Shown here: positions 44,138 to 52,231 of the stretch, one piece after another
Numbering within the stretch: the stretch's first letter is position 1
How the letters are laid out: every line of letters starts with the position of its first letter
NCBI RefSeq assembly: GCF_006716345.1
Contig: NZ_VFOX01000001.1
Location: 1,302,001 to 1,366,000 of the forward strand
Reading direction: 5' to 3'
DNA from: Microbacterium saperdae
GTDB taxonomy: Bacteria > Actinomycetota > Actinomycetes > Actinomycetales > Microbacteriaceae
Length of the DNA: 64,000 nucleotides
Notes under the pieces: generated by a model
The model's database searches: none
What the model was told of the DNA's origin: nothing
What the model saw: only the letters and a program-made list of their open reading frames with translations
Program-made: the position numbers and the translations under genes

Positions 44138-47100
44138 CTACGCAAAGAGGTCGGACGGGCCACGGTACTCGAGCTCGACCGTGTCGCCGACGCTGGTCGC
44201 GGTGACTTTCAGTAGTCCCTGGCGACGTGGGCTCAGGCGCGCGGTCAGCACGCCAACTTGCCGGGCATCTGCTGTCTCGAGCACGGTTGCTCCGTTGGTC
44301 TGGGAGAGAGCCCGGTATGGCTCGCCGAAGCTCGGCTGGTAGCCGGGCATCCACGTCACTATCGACTGGTGCACCTCGTGAACCCACGTTCGCTGGCGGG
44401 AAGTGACGCTGCGCATGGCGAAGCTCTTCCACAGTTCGTGGGTGGTCGGAGTCGGCCACGTAATGCCTCCGGCTGCGAGTTGTGTCGCGTCGGACGTCAT
44501 CCACTCATGTAGCCCGCCAAGCGTCGAGAACTTGGCTCCAGTCGACTCAACTGCGGCGAGCGCTCCCGACCGAGAGGCGAAGCCTGCACGCATCAGCGTT
44601 GACGCGGCTCTGTTGAGTGTGCCGGCTTCGACGGCGGCGACGCTTAGTCCGGTCTCCGGACCCGATAGATCCCAGGGGAATGCATCAGGGTCGGGATGCG
44701 CTGTAGCGCGGACACGGACGGCTTCGAGTGCCCACGGGAGTCGGTATGCGAGGGTGTCTTCGATGAACTCGGCCGTTTCGAGGCTGTCGTCGGCCGCGAT
44801 TTCTGAGACTGGGCGCCCTCGCAGCCACCCGACCAGAATCTTCTCCCAGTTATCCGGTCGAGCCTTCGGAGTGAAGGGGAAGATGTCGAGCACGATCCTG
44901 GCGAAGCGGGTGATGGCGTCGATCGCTTCTTCATCCATGCCGAGTTGGATGGCCGCTTCGACGATTTGCAGGTGACGGTTGAGGTGCTCAGCATGTGAAT
45001 CGAGTTCCCGGCCGGTCGCAAGCCCAACGCCGGCCAGGTAATAGCCGCGCCGCTGGTCCGGAGTCGTGTTCCGCCAGATCACTCCAGCTCGGGCCACGAG
45101 ACCTGTCCGCAGTGCGTTGCGCACAGGTTCCTGATAGCGAGCGATCGTCCGGGCCCACAGCGACGAAGCGAGAACAGCATCGAGCGCGCTACCGAGATCG
45201 GCCTCCGTGATAGATGAGTCGCTGAGCAGACCAAGTATCGCGCAGTCCAGACTTGCGAGCTGGCCCGGCCAGGACTTCATAGCTTCGCTAGTGGTCTCTT
45301 CGTCCTCGGTCGCAATGACGGGGAAAGACCAGTCGGTAAGCCCTGTCACGTACTCGGTGAACTCGCCCCAGTCGACCTTACCGAGACTGTCGGACATCCT
45401 CTGGAGCAGGGTAGCGAGGAGTCGGAAGAGTCCGCTCTGCATATCCCGCAGCTGGGAATCCTCGACGAGCTGTTCCCAGTTCTGTCGTGCTCGTCGGGTG
45501 GGCTCGAACATCGGATGCACGACAAGTCCGGACGAATCGACGAACGCTCGTCCGGCGCGGCCAACGATATTGCGGAACTCGGCGGCGTCGATGATCTTCC
45601 GGTTGCGCCACAGACTGTGCACCACAAGCGAGCTCGCCGACAGGTTCAGTCCCTGCGCCAGCGTGGGGGAGGAAATCGTGATCTTCAGTTCTCCCTGTTG
45701 CAGAAGCTTCTCAACTTCTCTGCGGTACGGCCCGGGCAGAGAGCCGTGATGGATGGCGACGCCCATACGCAGGCAGGCAAGGAGAGGATGGTCGGCTCCG
45801 AACCACTCTTGACCGATGCTCAGCGCGGTGTTCAGGACAGTCGGGTCGCCATCGAAGACGCTGCGGAGCGCACCTTGCCTGGTCAGCTTGACAATCAACT
45901 TGGCAAACGCGTTGACAGAGGTCTTCAGCGGGCAGAACACCAGTACAGTCTGGCCGTCGTCGACCAGCCGCCAGGCGGTGGCCAGCGTCAGTTCTTGCGC
46001 GTCTTTCGGGAACGGGAGCTTGCGTTGCTTGCTGGGAACGGTCTCCGCGGTGAGGAACCGGGGCACATAGGGTTCCTCACCGCCGACAGTGATGTTCAGC
46101 CTCGCGTTGTCTTCGCGCCAGACGACCTCTCCGTACCGCAGGGTGGTGGGACGCCAGTCGCTGCTGATCAGTCCATCGGGTTCATCGTCTGTGAGCCAAT
46201 CGACGAAGTCCTTCACCTCGTCGCCCTCGGGCAGGATCGCTGAGAGGCAGATGATGCGACGAGTCTTCGCATCGGGACGGCGGAGGAGGCGCTGGACCTG
46301 GACCTCGTACCGGACCTCCCGCTCGTTCGCGCCGATCATGTGTCCCTCGTCGAGCACGATAAGCCCGACATCATTGAGGAGATCCGGATCGTTGCGCAGC
46401 GCGAAGTCGAGCTTCTCGGGAGTCGAGACCACAATGTCGCGCTCCTGGAGGATGCTCTCATCGACATCACTGACCCCAGTGGTGCCGTACAAGGATGAGA
46501 TGGTCTTGCCGAGGGGGACGAAGGTGCGCTCCAGTGCGGTCTCGGTCTGTGCGGAGAGCGCCCGGAGCGGGGTGACGAACACCACTCGTTTGCCTTCGGC
46601 CAGGGTCGCGAGGATGCACAGTTCGGCGATGCGAGTCTTGCCGGCGCTCGTGGGCAGGGAGAGCACGAGATTGTCTTGGGTGTTCAGGACCCGTGACGCA
46701 GCTTCCAGCTGGGAGGGCCAGAGGTCGATCTCGGAGCGGCGTCGGCGGAACAGCGAGGCGATGAATGTGGCGCGCAGGCGATCCCAGTCGCCAGCGTCCC
46801 CGTCTCCCGGGCCGGTCGGCAAGACCACGTGGAAGCTGGACTCCCACAGACCCCGGAGCAGGTGGATCGCCAGTCGATGACACCACCACTGTGGCACCAT
46901 GCTCAGAGCGGCCACGCCGCGCATACCGACCTGCAGTCGCGCAATGGCGCCCGTGAGAAGAGTTGGCTCGCCACGTTCGAACGCCAGCATGGCCACGCTG
47001 ATCGCGCCCATGAACGCGTCGGTCAGGGCGGTATCGACGACATCCAGGACATCGGCCCCGCCGTCGAGGTCGTTGTTCCTGTCGCTCGGGTCGAGCGTCG

Positions 47101-47632
47101 AGCGTAACTCCGCGGCGAGGTTTGCATCTGTCGTCTTTTCATCTGCGCGGGTTTCGGAGACGAGGCCCGTCAGCGTGTCAAGATCCCGGAGCATGAGCAG
47201 AACCAAGCATCTCTCGATGGGCGAGACGTTCTGATCATCGCGCGTCGCGGTCAGAAGTGAGTATGCCCGTGCTGAGTATCGTGCGAGGTGAAAGCTGGCT
47301 GCAGCGACCACGCGATGAAAGCCCAGTTCTGGTGTTGCCTCCCCTCGGGCGATGACGGATTCGATCGCTGCCGCTGCGTTCTCGAATGCCCGCCGGGACA
47401 CGTCGGTAGATCCCTCCAGATCGCTCAGCTCCAGTCCGTGCTCCAGTAGCGCGTAACCGTAGGCGAGAAGATCGTGGCTCAGTAGGACGTCAAATGGGGG
47501 AGCGTCCTCCGGGAGAGCCCCATCGCGCCATATCATTGCGCGCGCTTCCCCGCGGGCGAGGAGTCGTCCACGGAAGCCCGGCGCCGTTGCCCGACCGATC
47601 GCGGTTTCGAGATCCTCAACGCGCCCGGGCAT
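44138..47632 (-). CDS. HamB-like SF2 DEAD/DEAH helicase (Hachiman-type)
   Basis: The 1164-residue protein has an alpha-helical N-terminal region (1-300), then a superfamily 2 helicase: WPSQLEAA Q-motif-like (about 305-312), Walker A TSAGKT (328-333), VFVTPLRAL (Ia), STPEKLD (Ib), DEGH (428-431), CLSAILPEG (III), LVFCPLKTSVNAF (IV), SSPTLAQGLNL (V) and NIVGRAGRA (VI), followed by a long helical C-terminus. The layout of a Ski2-like helicase next to a HamA-like nuclease, in the order nuclease then helicase with overlapping ends (17 bp), matches the Hachiman anti-phage system, in which HamB senses aberrant DNA and releases HamA. Start: ATG at 47632; a GTG at 47635 is equivalent. Confidence 0.82.
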   Translation of the reverse strand: MPGRVEDLETAIGRATAPGFRGRLLARGEARAMIWRDGALPEDAPPFDVLLSHDLLAYGYALLEHGLELSDLEGSTDVSRRAFENAAAAIESVIARGEATPELGFHRVVAAASFHLARYSARAYSLLTATRDDQNVSPIERCLVLLMLRDLDTLTGLVSETRADEKTTDANLAAELRSTLDPSDRNNDLDGGADVLDVVDTALTDAFMGAISVAMLAFERGEPTLLTGAIARLQVGMRGVAALSMVPQWWCHRLAIHLLRGLWESSFHVVLPTGPGDGDAGDWDRLRATFIASLFRRRRSEIDLWPSQLEAASRVLNTQDNLVLSLPTSAGKTRIAELCILATLAEGKRVVFVTPLRALSAQTETALERTFVPLGKTISSLYGTTGVSDVDESILQERDIVVSTPEKLDFALRNDPDLLNDVGLIVLDEGHMIGANEREVRYEVQVQRLLRRPDAKTRRIICLSAILPEGDEVKDFVDWLTDDEPDGLISSDWRPTTLRYGEVVWREDNARLNITVGGEEPYVPRFLTAETVPSKQRKLPFPKDAQELTLATAWRLVDDGQTVLVFCPLKTSVNAFAKLIVKLTRQGALRSVFDGDPTVLNTALSIGQEWFGADHPLLACLRMGVAIHHGSLPGPYRREVEKLLQQGELKITISSPTLAQGLNLSASSLVVHSLWRNRKIIDAAEFRNIVGRAGRAFVDSSGLVVHPMFEPTRRARQNWEQLVEDSQLRDMQSGLFRLLATLLQRMSDSLGKVDWGEFTEYVTGLTDWSFPVIATEDEETTSEAMKSWPGQLASLDCAILGLLSDSSITEADLGSALDAVLASSLWARTIARYQEPVRNALRTGLVARAGVIWRNTTPDQRRGYYLAGVGLATGRELDSHAEHLNRHLQIVEAAIQLGMDEEAIDAITRFARIVLDIFPFTPKARPDNWEKILVGWLRGRPVSEIAADDSLETAEFIEDTLAYRLPWALEAVRVRATAHPDPDAFPWDLSGPETGLSVAAVEAGTLNRAASTLMRAGFASRSGALAAVESTGAKFSTLGGLHEWMTSDATQLAAGGITWPTPTTHELWKSFAMRSVTSRQRTWVHEVHQSIVTWMPGYQPSFGEPYRALSQTNGATVLETADARQVGVLTARLSPRRQGLLKVTATSVGDTVELEYRGPSDLFA

Positions 47633-48389
47633 CACAGATCACCTTCTCGAAGACTCGACGGATGAACGCCTGGTGCTCTGGGACCTGTAGCCCCACGCCG
47701 AGTCGGCGGATCTTGCCCGTGTAGGCGTTGGTGTGATTGCGCAGCAACTTGAGAGGGTTGTTGCCGGAGAACGTGAACAGCAGGTGCAGTACATCGCTCG
47801 GTCGGATACGTGCGCGAAGTTGGGCTGCGAGGATCTTCACGTGCAACTCCGTCTCGCCCACCTCGCGCAGACGCGCGGCGACGAACATCAGTGCATGGGG
47901 CGTCGGCAGGCCGTGATCGCTCAGCAACGCCGTCTCAGCCTCGTCCAGAGTCGAAGTCGACAGACTCGCGCGACTCTTCGCCTCACCCTTGAGGAACTCG
48001 AGCTTGTCGTCGTCCACCAGGCGAACGCCGAGGAGATCATCGCCGCGCATGGGCATATCGCGGCTGTCCTTCCACCGCAGGCGCGCGATCATGCGATAGC
48101 CGAGTTCTCGCGCCACATATTGGGTGCCAAGGATCTCTCCGAGTTCGCCCGACCGGGTCCGCTTGCTGACCGGCAGCTTTCCGCTGAGGACTTCCGCCGC
48201 CTCGGGCTTGCCGAGCTCGCGTAGCATTGCCGCGATCTCATCTGCAGAAACATAGTGACGGGGCACAGCGGCAGCGGCCCATGTCACCCCCGCGTTCACC
48301 GCGGCTTCGTCGGGCGGCACCATCCTCACAACTTTGTGAGGGCCGACGTCCTCCCGCGTGGTGGTCACCCACGACTTAATCCGAGCCAT
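47616..48389 (-). CDS. HamA-like (DUF1837-type) nuclease
   Basis: The 257-residue protein has the pattern of the HamA effector: SGELGEILGTQYVARE (80-95), KDSRDMPMRGDDLLGV (107-122) and KLEFLKGEAKSR (129-140). The GDD at 116-118 followed by E136-x-K138 is a PD-(D/E)XK nuclease core, as in Hachiman HamA, a DNase that degrades cellular and phage DNA when released by HamB. The similarity is by motif order and gene context, not by a search, so the subfamily could differ. GGAGG stands 9 nt before the ATG. Confidence 0.65.
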   Translation of the reverse strand: MARIKSWVTTTREDVGPHKVVRMVPPDEAAVNAGVTWAAAAVPRHYVSADEIAAMLRELGKPEAAEVLSGKLPVSKRTRSGELGEILGTQYVARELGYRMIARLRWKDSRDMPMRGDDLLGVRLVDDDKLEFLKGEAKSRASLSTSTLDEAETALLSDHGLPTPHALMFVAARLREVGETELHVKILAAQLRARIRPSDVLHLLFTFSGNNPLKLLRNHTNAYTGKIRRLGVGLQVPEHQAFIRRVFEKVICDARAR

Positions 48390-48501
48390 CCGAGCAGTCC
48401 TCCAAAAGTTGCCTGGTAAAACGAATCGTCCGGCCTGCAGGGCGCGTGAGCTTGCGCATGATTAGCCATCGGTGGAAATGATGCGGCTGGTCGGGGTGAC
48501 T

Positions 48502-50403
48502 TCACTGGTCGGCGCCGATGACTGAGAATTGCGCGCCGACGCTCCGACACGTCGCCTCTGCCTCGAGCAGGAGGGTGCTGAGCTGCGCGTGTCGACCCCT
48601 CAGGCTCGGAGTCGCACCTCCGGTGTCGATCTCGTACTGGCCCCTTAGCGTGTGCGGGTGGAGCACCACGACTCGGCGCCTGATCTTCCTTCCCCTGCGG
48701 AGGAGTTCGTCCGCGAAGCCGGAGGCATCGAGGCCAGGGTCTTCCTCGTTCCAAACTCGGGCATTCGCGGACAGCGCTCGGAGCTTCGCGGCGATCGCTT
48801 CCGGTTCTGCGTAAGCGAGGTTCTTGATTGCCTGGGCGATGACCACCTCGTACTCGCTCACTGACAGCCCACGATCGGAGTCCCCGCTCTTGCCACCTTT
48901 CGCGTGGATGAAGGTCAGCAGGCTCTCCCCGTCATCATCGAGCGGTGCTAGATGAAGGAAGTCCGCGATCTCGCCGCTCCCGTCATCGCACAACAGGAGT
49001 CCGGGACGCCCTTCGCCCCACCGGTCGTACGCCCAGCTGAACAATGAGTCGTCACCCATCTCGCCGATGCGAGAGAGGTCAGCCGCGCGCCGATCGGTCG
49101 CACCCAGGCGGATCGGCTTCTCCTTCGTGACGTCCACTGCGCGCGGCGTTGTGAAGTCGACCCACTCCCACCCCGTGAATGGTACTGCTGAGTAGTGCGG
49201 GAGGTACGCCACTTTCCCGGACACCACGTGGCCGTCGGAGTAGCGAATCTTCCCCCATCCCTCCTCCACGAGGATGGTCTCGATAGCCTGCTCGTAACTG
49301 TCGAGCTCGTCCGTCTGCCGCGCCGGAACGACCCTCAAGGCAACCGTGTTCGATGCCTGCGGGTATCGGATCTCGAGCATCACATCGGTGACGGGGGCCC
49401 CTTGTGCGACGAGATGAACCACCATGTGAACGGTCCGGTCTCCGGTGTCATCGTCCTCGATGATCTTCGAGTCCGTCGTGTCGAGGTCAAGACTCACCCG
49501 CTCGAGTAGAGCAAAAGCGTCGGCGGCCTCCGACGTCCACGAATCGCGTTCACCCTGAGGCGCCCAACCGATCTCGTCCGGAACTCCGAGTTTGTCCAGC
49601 GACCCGAGTGGCTGTGCAAGCTCGGCGATCGGGGCTGCTACCGCTGACGCGCCCGAGAGTAACTTCAGCGCCCACTCCGTTCGCGCACAGAAGTCGGCGA
49701 AATCTGCCGGCTGGCCCAGCCAGATCCGATGCTTGGACGGCGATAGACCGATCGACTCGTAGTCGCCAACTCCGAGCGGTACTCGCGAGCGACCGGACGA
49801 GAAGTGGTAGGTCTGATCGCCGAATTGATCGATCACCGAGCGGACGTTGAGCCCCGTGAGCTGCTTGCTATCGGCCTTCGTCTGGACAGGATGGTGCAGG
49901 CCTTTCATCCAGACCGTGGGCATCGCCCAAGTGCTATGGGTGAACGCACCGTTGATGAGATCTGCAGGCATCGGTCTTACCTTCGTCACGCTTCCGTCTT
50001 CCACGGCGCGCACAACCCGCCCCCAGTCGGACGGATGCGAGGTGTACACGGCGATCGAACGTGCGCACTTCACTACGAGGACGAGGTGCAGGACGTCGTT
50101 GAGGACTGGACTGTCGTGACGAGCGCCGGGGGGAGTGCTGATTGCAGGTCCGCGCCACCAAGAGGGGGTATCGCGTACGCGGTACACAAATCCCTTTCCC
50201 TCGACGGACGCTTTCGTGAACTTCTCGACCGCGTGCACGCTGCGGGGTTCGCCCTGCTCGCTGTTCGGACGCCCCGAGAACACCGCATTTCGGATCTCGG
50301 CGAGGAGCGTGGCCACGCTCCGGTTCGCCGAGCCGGCCATGAGCAGGCCGAGCGACAGGTACGGCCCGAAGTGGGATGGGTCGATCGTCATGGTTGAGAG
50401 CAT
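48502..50403 (-). CDS. Large unknown protein with PD-(D/E)XK-like motif, upstream of HamA/HamB-like pair
   Basis: The 633-residue protein has no recognised family. Residues 1-460 are mixed alpha/beta. Near the C-terminus, LLLCDDGSGEIADFLHL (about 469-485) followed by LLTFIHAKGG (495-504) and SVSEYEVVIAQAIKNL has the acidic-strand, x-K-strand, helix order of a PD-(D/E)XK nuclease; candidate residues are Asp481 and Lys502, with His500 in place of the usual Glu. It is 112 bp upstream of the HamA-like gene on the same strand and probably in the same operon. Two ATGs (50403 and 50391) are possible and neither has a good ribosome site. Confidence 0.7.
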   Translation of the reverse strand: MLSTMTIDPSHFGPYLSLGLLMAGSANRSVATLLAEIRNAVFSGRPNSEQGEPRSVHAVEKFTKASVEGKGFVYRVRDTPSWWRGPAISTPPGARHDSPVLNDVLHLVLVVKCARSIAVYTSHPSDWGRVVRAVEDGSVTKVRPMPADLINGAFTHSTWAMPTVWMKGLHHPVQTKADSKQLTGLNVRSVIDQFGDQTYHFSSGRSRVPLGVGDYESIGLSPSKHRIWLGQPADFADFCARTEWALKLLSGASAVAAPIAELAQPLGSLDKLGVPDEIGWAPQGERDSWTSEAADAFALLERVSLDLDTTDSKIIEDDDTGDRTVHMVVHLVAQGAPVTDVMLEIRYPQASNTVALRVVPARQTDELDSYEQAIETILVEEGWGKIRYSDGHVVSGKVAYLPHYSAVPFTGWEWVDFTTPRAVDVTKEKPIRLGATDRRAADLSRIGEMGDDSLFSWAYDRWGEGRPGLLLCDDGSGEIADFLHLAPLDDDGESLLTFIHAKGGKSGDSDRGLSVSEYEVVIAQAIKNLAYAEPEAIAAKLRALSANARVWNEEDPGLDASGFADELLRRGRKIRRRVVVLHPHTLRGQYEIDTGGATPSLRGRHAQLSTLLLEAEATCRSVGAQFSVIGADQ

Positions 50404-51013
50404 ATGGGAGCGGTGGTGCTCAGGATGTACTGTGGCGGGCCGAACTCGACCACACGGACGCGAGCCGGATTCACCATGGCCGTTATCCGGCGCTCTGCGG
50501 CCCGTGTTTCCTTCTGCTCCTCGCCTTCGTCGCGGCAATGTCCGAGGCTCCGAGCAGGATGGTCCAGCGGCAGAGCTATAGACAAAGAACGACCGGCCGC
50601 TTCGACGTTGAGGTGACAAGCTGTTGCGCGTTCGGGAACGCGTGTGGACAGAATCGAGAGCGACTAAGCGTTTGAACCCTCGGGGCGCTATGCGGGGCGC
50701 GATCCTGGGAGAGCGCCGCCCCTCGCTCCACGCACTCCGCGAGGATGGTGAGCTCGTCCTTGCGAAGCGCGCGGCCGCCAGGCATTCGGACCTGAAGGAC
50801 ACCGGCATAAGACCGCCCCCGGGGTGCGCCCCTATGGCTGCCAAGCGCCGAACCGACCGGGATCTGACGCACGGCGACGCGTAGCATGAAACGCGCCCTC
50901 TGCGCGGGTGGAGACGCCTAGAAGATTGGGGGAGATACACGATCCTGCTACCAACGGCCCATGGGCCGCAGGTTCAAATCTTTGTAATCCGGAATCGATG
51001 CATGCCGCGTCTA
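50404..51013. other. Spacer between two defence modules
   Basis: No gene is supported. It includes the short tRNA-like sequence at 50968-50980 described separately. Upstream signals for the minus-strand 633-residue gene must lie in its left part. Confidence 0.4.
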
Positions 51014-52231
51014 TCAGCGGCGTAGTCGCGCCTCAGCTTCACTGGTGTAGGTGCTCGATTGCGTGCGTCGCCCGGCACTCCAGCTGTACTCCGAGCCCGT
51101 TCGGCCACCCGACAGCCAATCGAAAGTTGTCTCTATAGTGACGTCATCGGATATGAGATAGGACGTTCCGGACAGGTTCGCGTATGACACGGTGATGTTC
51201 GGTGTGGTCCGGGATAGCCTTCGAAGGCGTTCGGCAGCGCTCTGCTCCACGCGAGACTCCTCGGCGATGATGATCACCACACTGGTGCCGGTGCGTGCTC
51301 GATCCCTGAGGTACCTACAGAACGTTTCATTCACGACATCGCCGCGTGCTGACTGTGAGGCGATGAGCAGTCGCCTTCTCGAGTGCAACACCGCTTCCAG
51401 CAGATAGTCGAGGTGCTCGATGGATAGCACGTCGGACTGCCCCGCGTCGGGCGTCGCGTTCATCCCGAACCGGGGATCGGGAATGAAGGGGGGACGTGCG
51501 ACGGCCATGTGAAGTTGCCCCGCGGCAGCGGTGGTCTGGAGCGCTGATTCATGGGCAACTGAGATTTCGTCGTCGACATACACGGCCAGCTCGAGCTCCT
51601 GCGATGAGCTGTCTCCAAACACGAGCAACTTCGCTGGAGCCCAGAGATGGCGCCGGCCAGCAAGCCTGTTGACCCGAAGAATTGTGGAGCGCCGGCCAGG
51701 CACGATTCGATTCAGATCAGCGATCTTGATGTCGTTTACGCCAATCGCGGCGGTGGCTGCGGCGGGAACGAGCGTCAGTCCTCGCTGTGTTGCTTCGCGG
51801 CGCCTCATGAGGGTCGACTGTGGGTAGGCAACGGGCTGCCAGGCGAGCCGGTCGAAGACGAAGGCAATCTCTTTGATCTCTGGCTGCGTCGCAGTCAGAT
51901 CACGATTGAACGCCATTCCCTGCGCAGTCAGGGTGAACCGTGTCGAGTCTTGTCGGGTGAGGTTGCCCGCGCTTGTTTGGCGCACGGCTGCATCGAGGAG
52001 GAGATCGTGTGGCAGGCCCATGTACTTCGCGACGTCGTCGATCGTGTCGACGCCCGTCGCTGTGAAGCGAAGGAGGAACTCATCGATTGCCGGCAGGCTT
52101 CGCCGGTCTTGGATCAAGACGTCCGTGCGGAGAAGGGATACAGGCAGAGCTGCGTCCTCAACACTGAGCAGCTTGAGTCCCGGTCGCGCGTCTGAGTATC
52201 GGCGGAAAATACTCGTGTAGGTCTGGATCAT
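51014..52231 (-). CDS. PLD-like protein with degenerate catalytic motif
   Basis: The 405-residue protein starts at an ATG that overlaps the kinase-helicase stop (ATGA). Its C-terminal third resembles a phospholipase D / DNA-processing domain: LLEAVLHSRRRLLIASQSAR, then YLRDRARTGTSVVIIIAEES and GTSYLISDDVTIETTFDWLS. In active PLD nucleases this last block reads H-x-K-x4-D followed by a GSxNWLS segment; here the His and Lys are missing (SYLISDD). The N-terminal half contains a small helical domain (TIDDVAKYMGLPHDLLLDAA) that looks like a winged helix. It may be a regulatory or DNA-binding partner of the kinase-helicase rather than a nuclease. Confidence 0.65.
   Translation of the reverse strand: MIQTYTSIFRRYSDARPGLKLLSVEDAALPVSLLRTDVLIQDRRSLPAIDEFLLRFTATGVDTIDDVAKYMGLPHDLLLDAAVRQTSAGNLTRQDSTRFTLTAQGMAFNRDLTATQPEIKEIAFVFDRLAWQPVAYPQSTLMRRREATQRGLTLVPAAATAAIGVNDIKIADLNRIVPGRRSTILRVNRLAGRRHLWAPAKLLVFGDSSSQELELAVYVDDEISVAHESALQTTAAAGQLHMAVARPPFIPDPRFGMNATPDAGQSDVLSIEHLDYLLEAVLHSRRRLLIASQSARGDVVNETFCRYLRDRARTGTSVVIIIAEESRVEQSAAERLRRLSRTTPNITVSYANLSGTSYLISDDVTIETTFDWLSGGRTGSEYSWSAGRRTQSSTYTSEAEARLRR

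Noticed and set aside
44138..48389. DISARM or BREX assignment of the helicase operon
   Set aside because: No methylase, DUF1998 protein, PglZ or BrxC-type ATPase is present; the nuclease-helicase pair fits Hachiman better.
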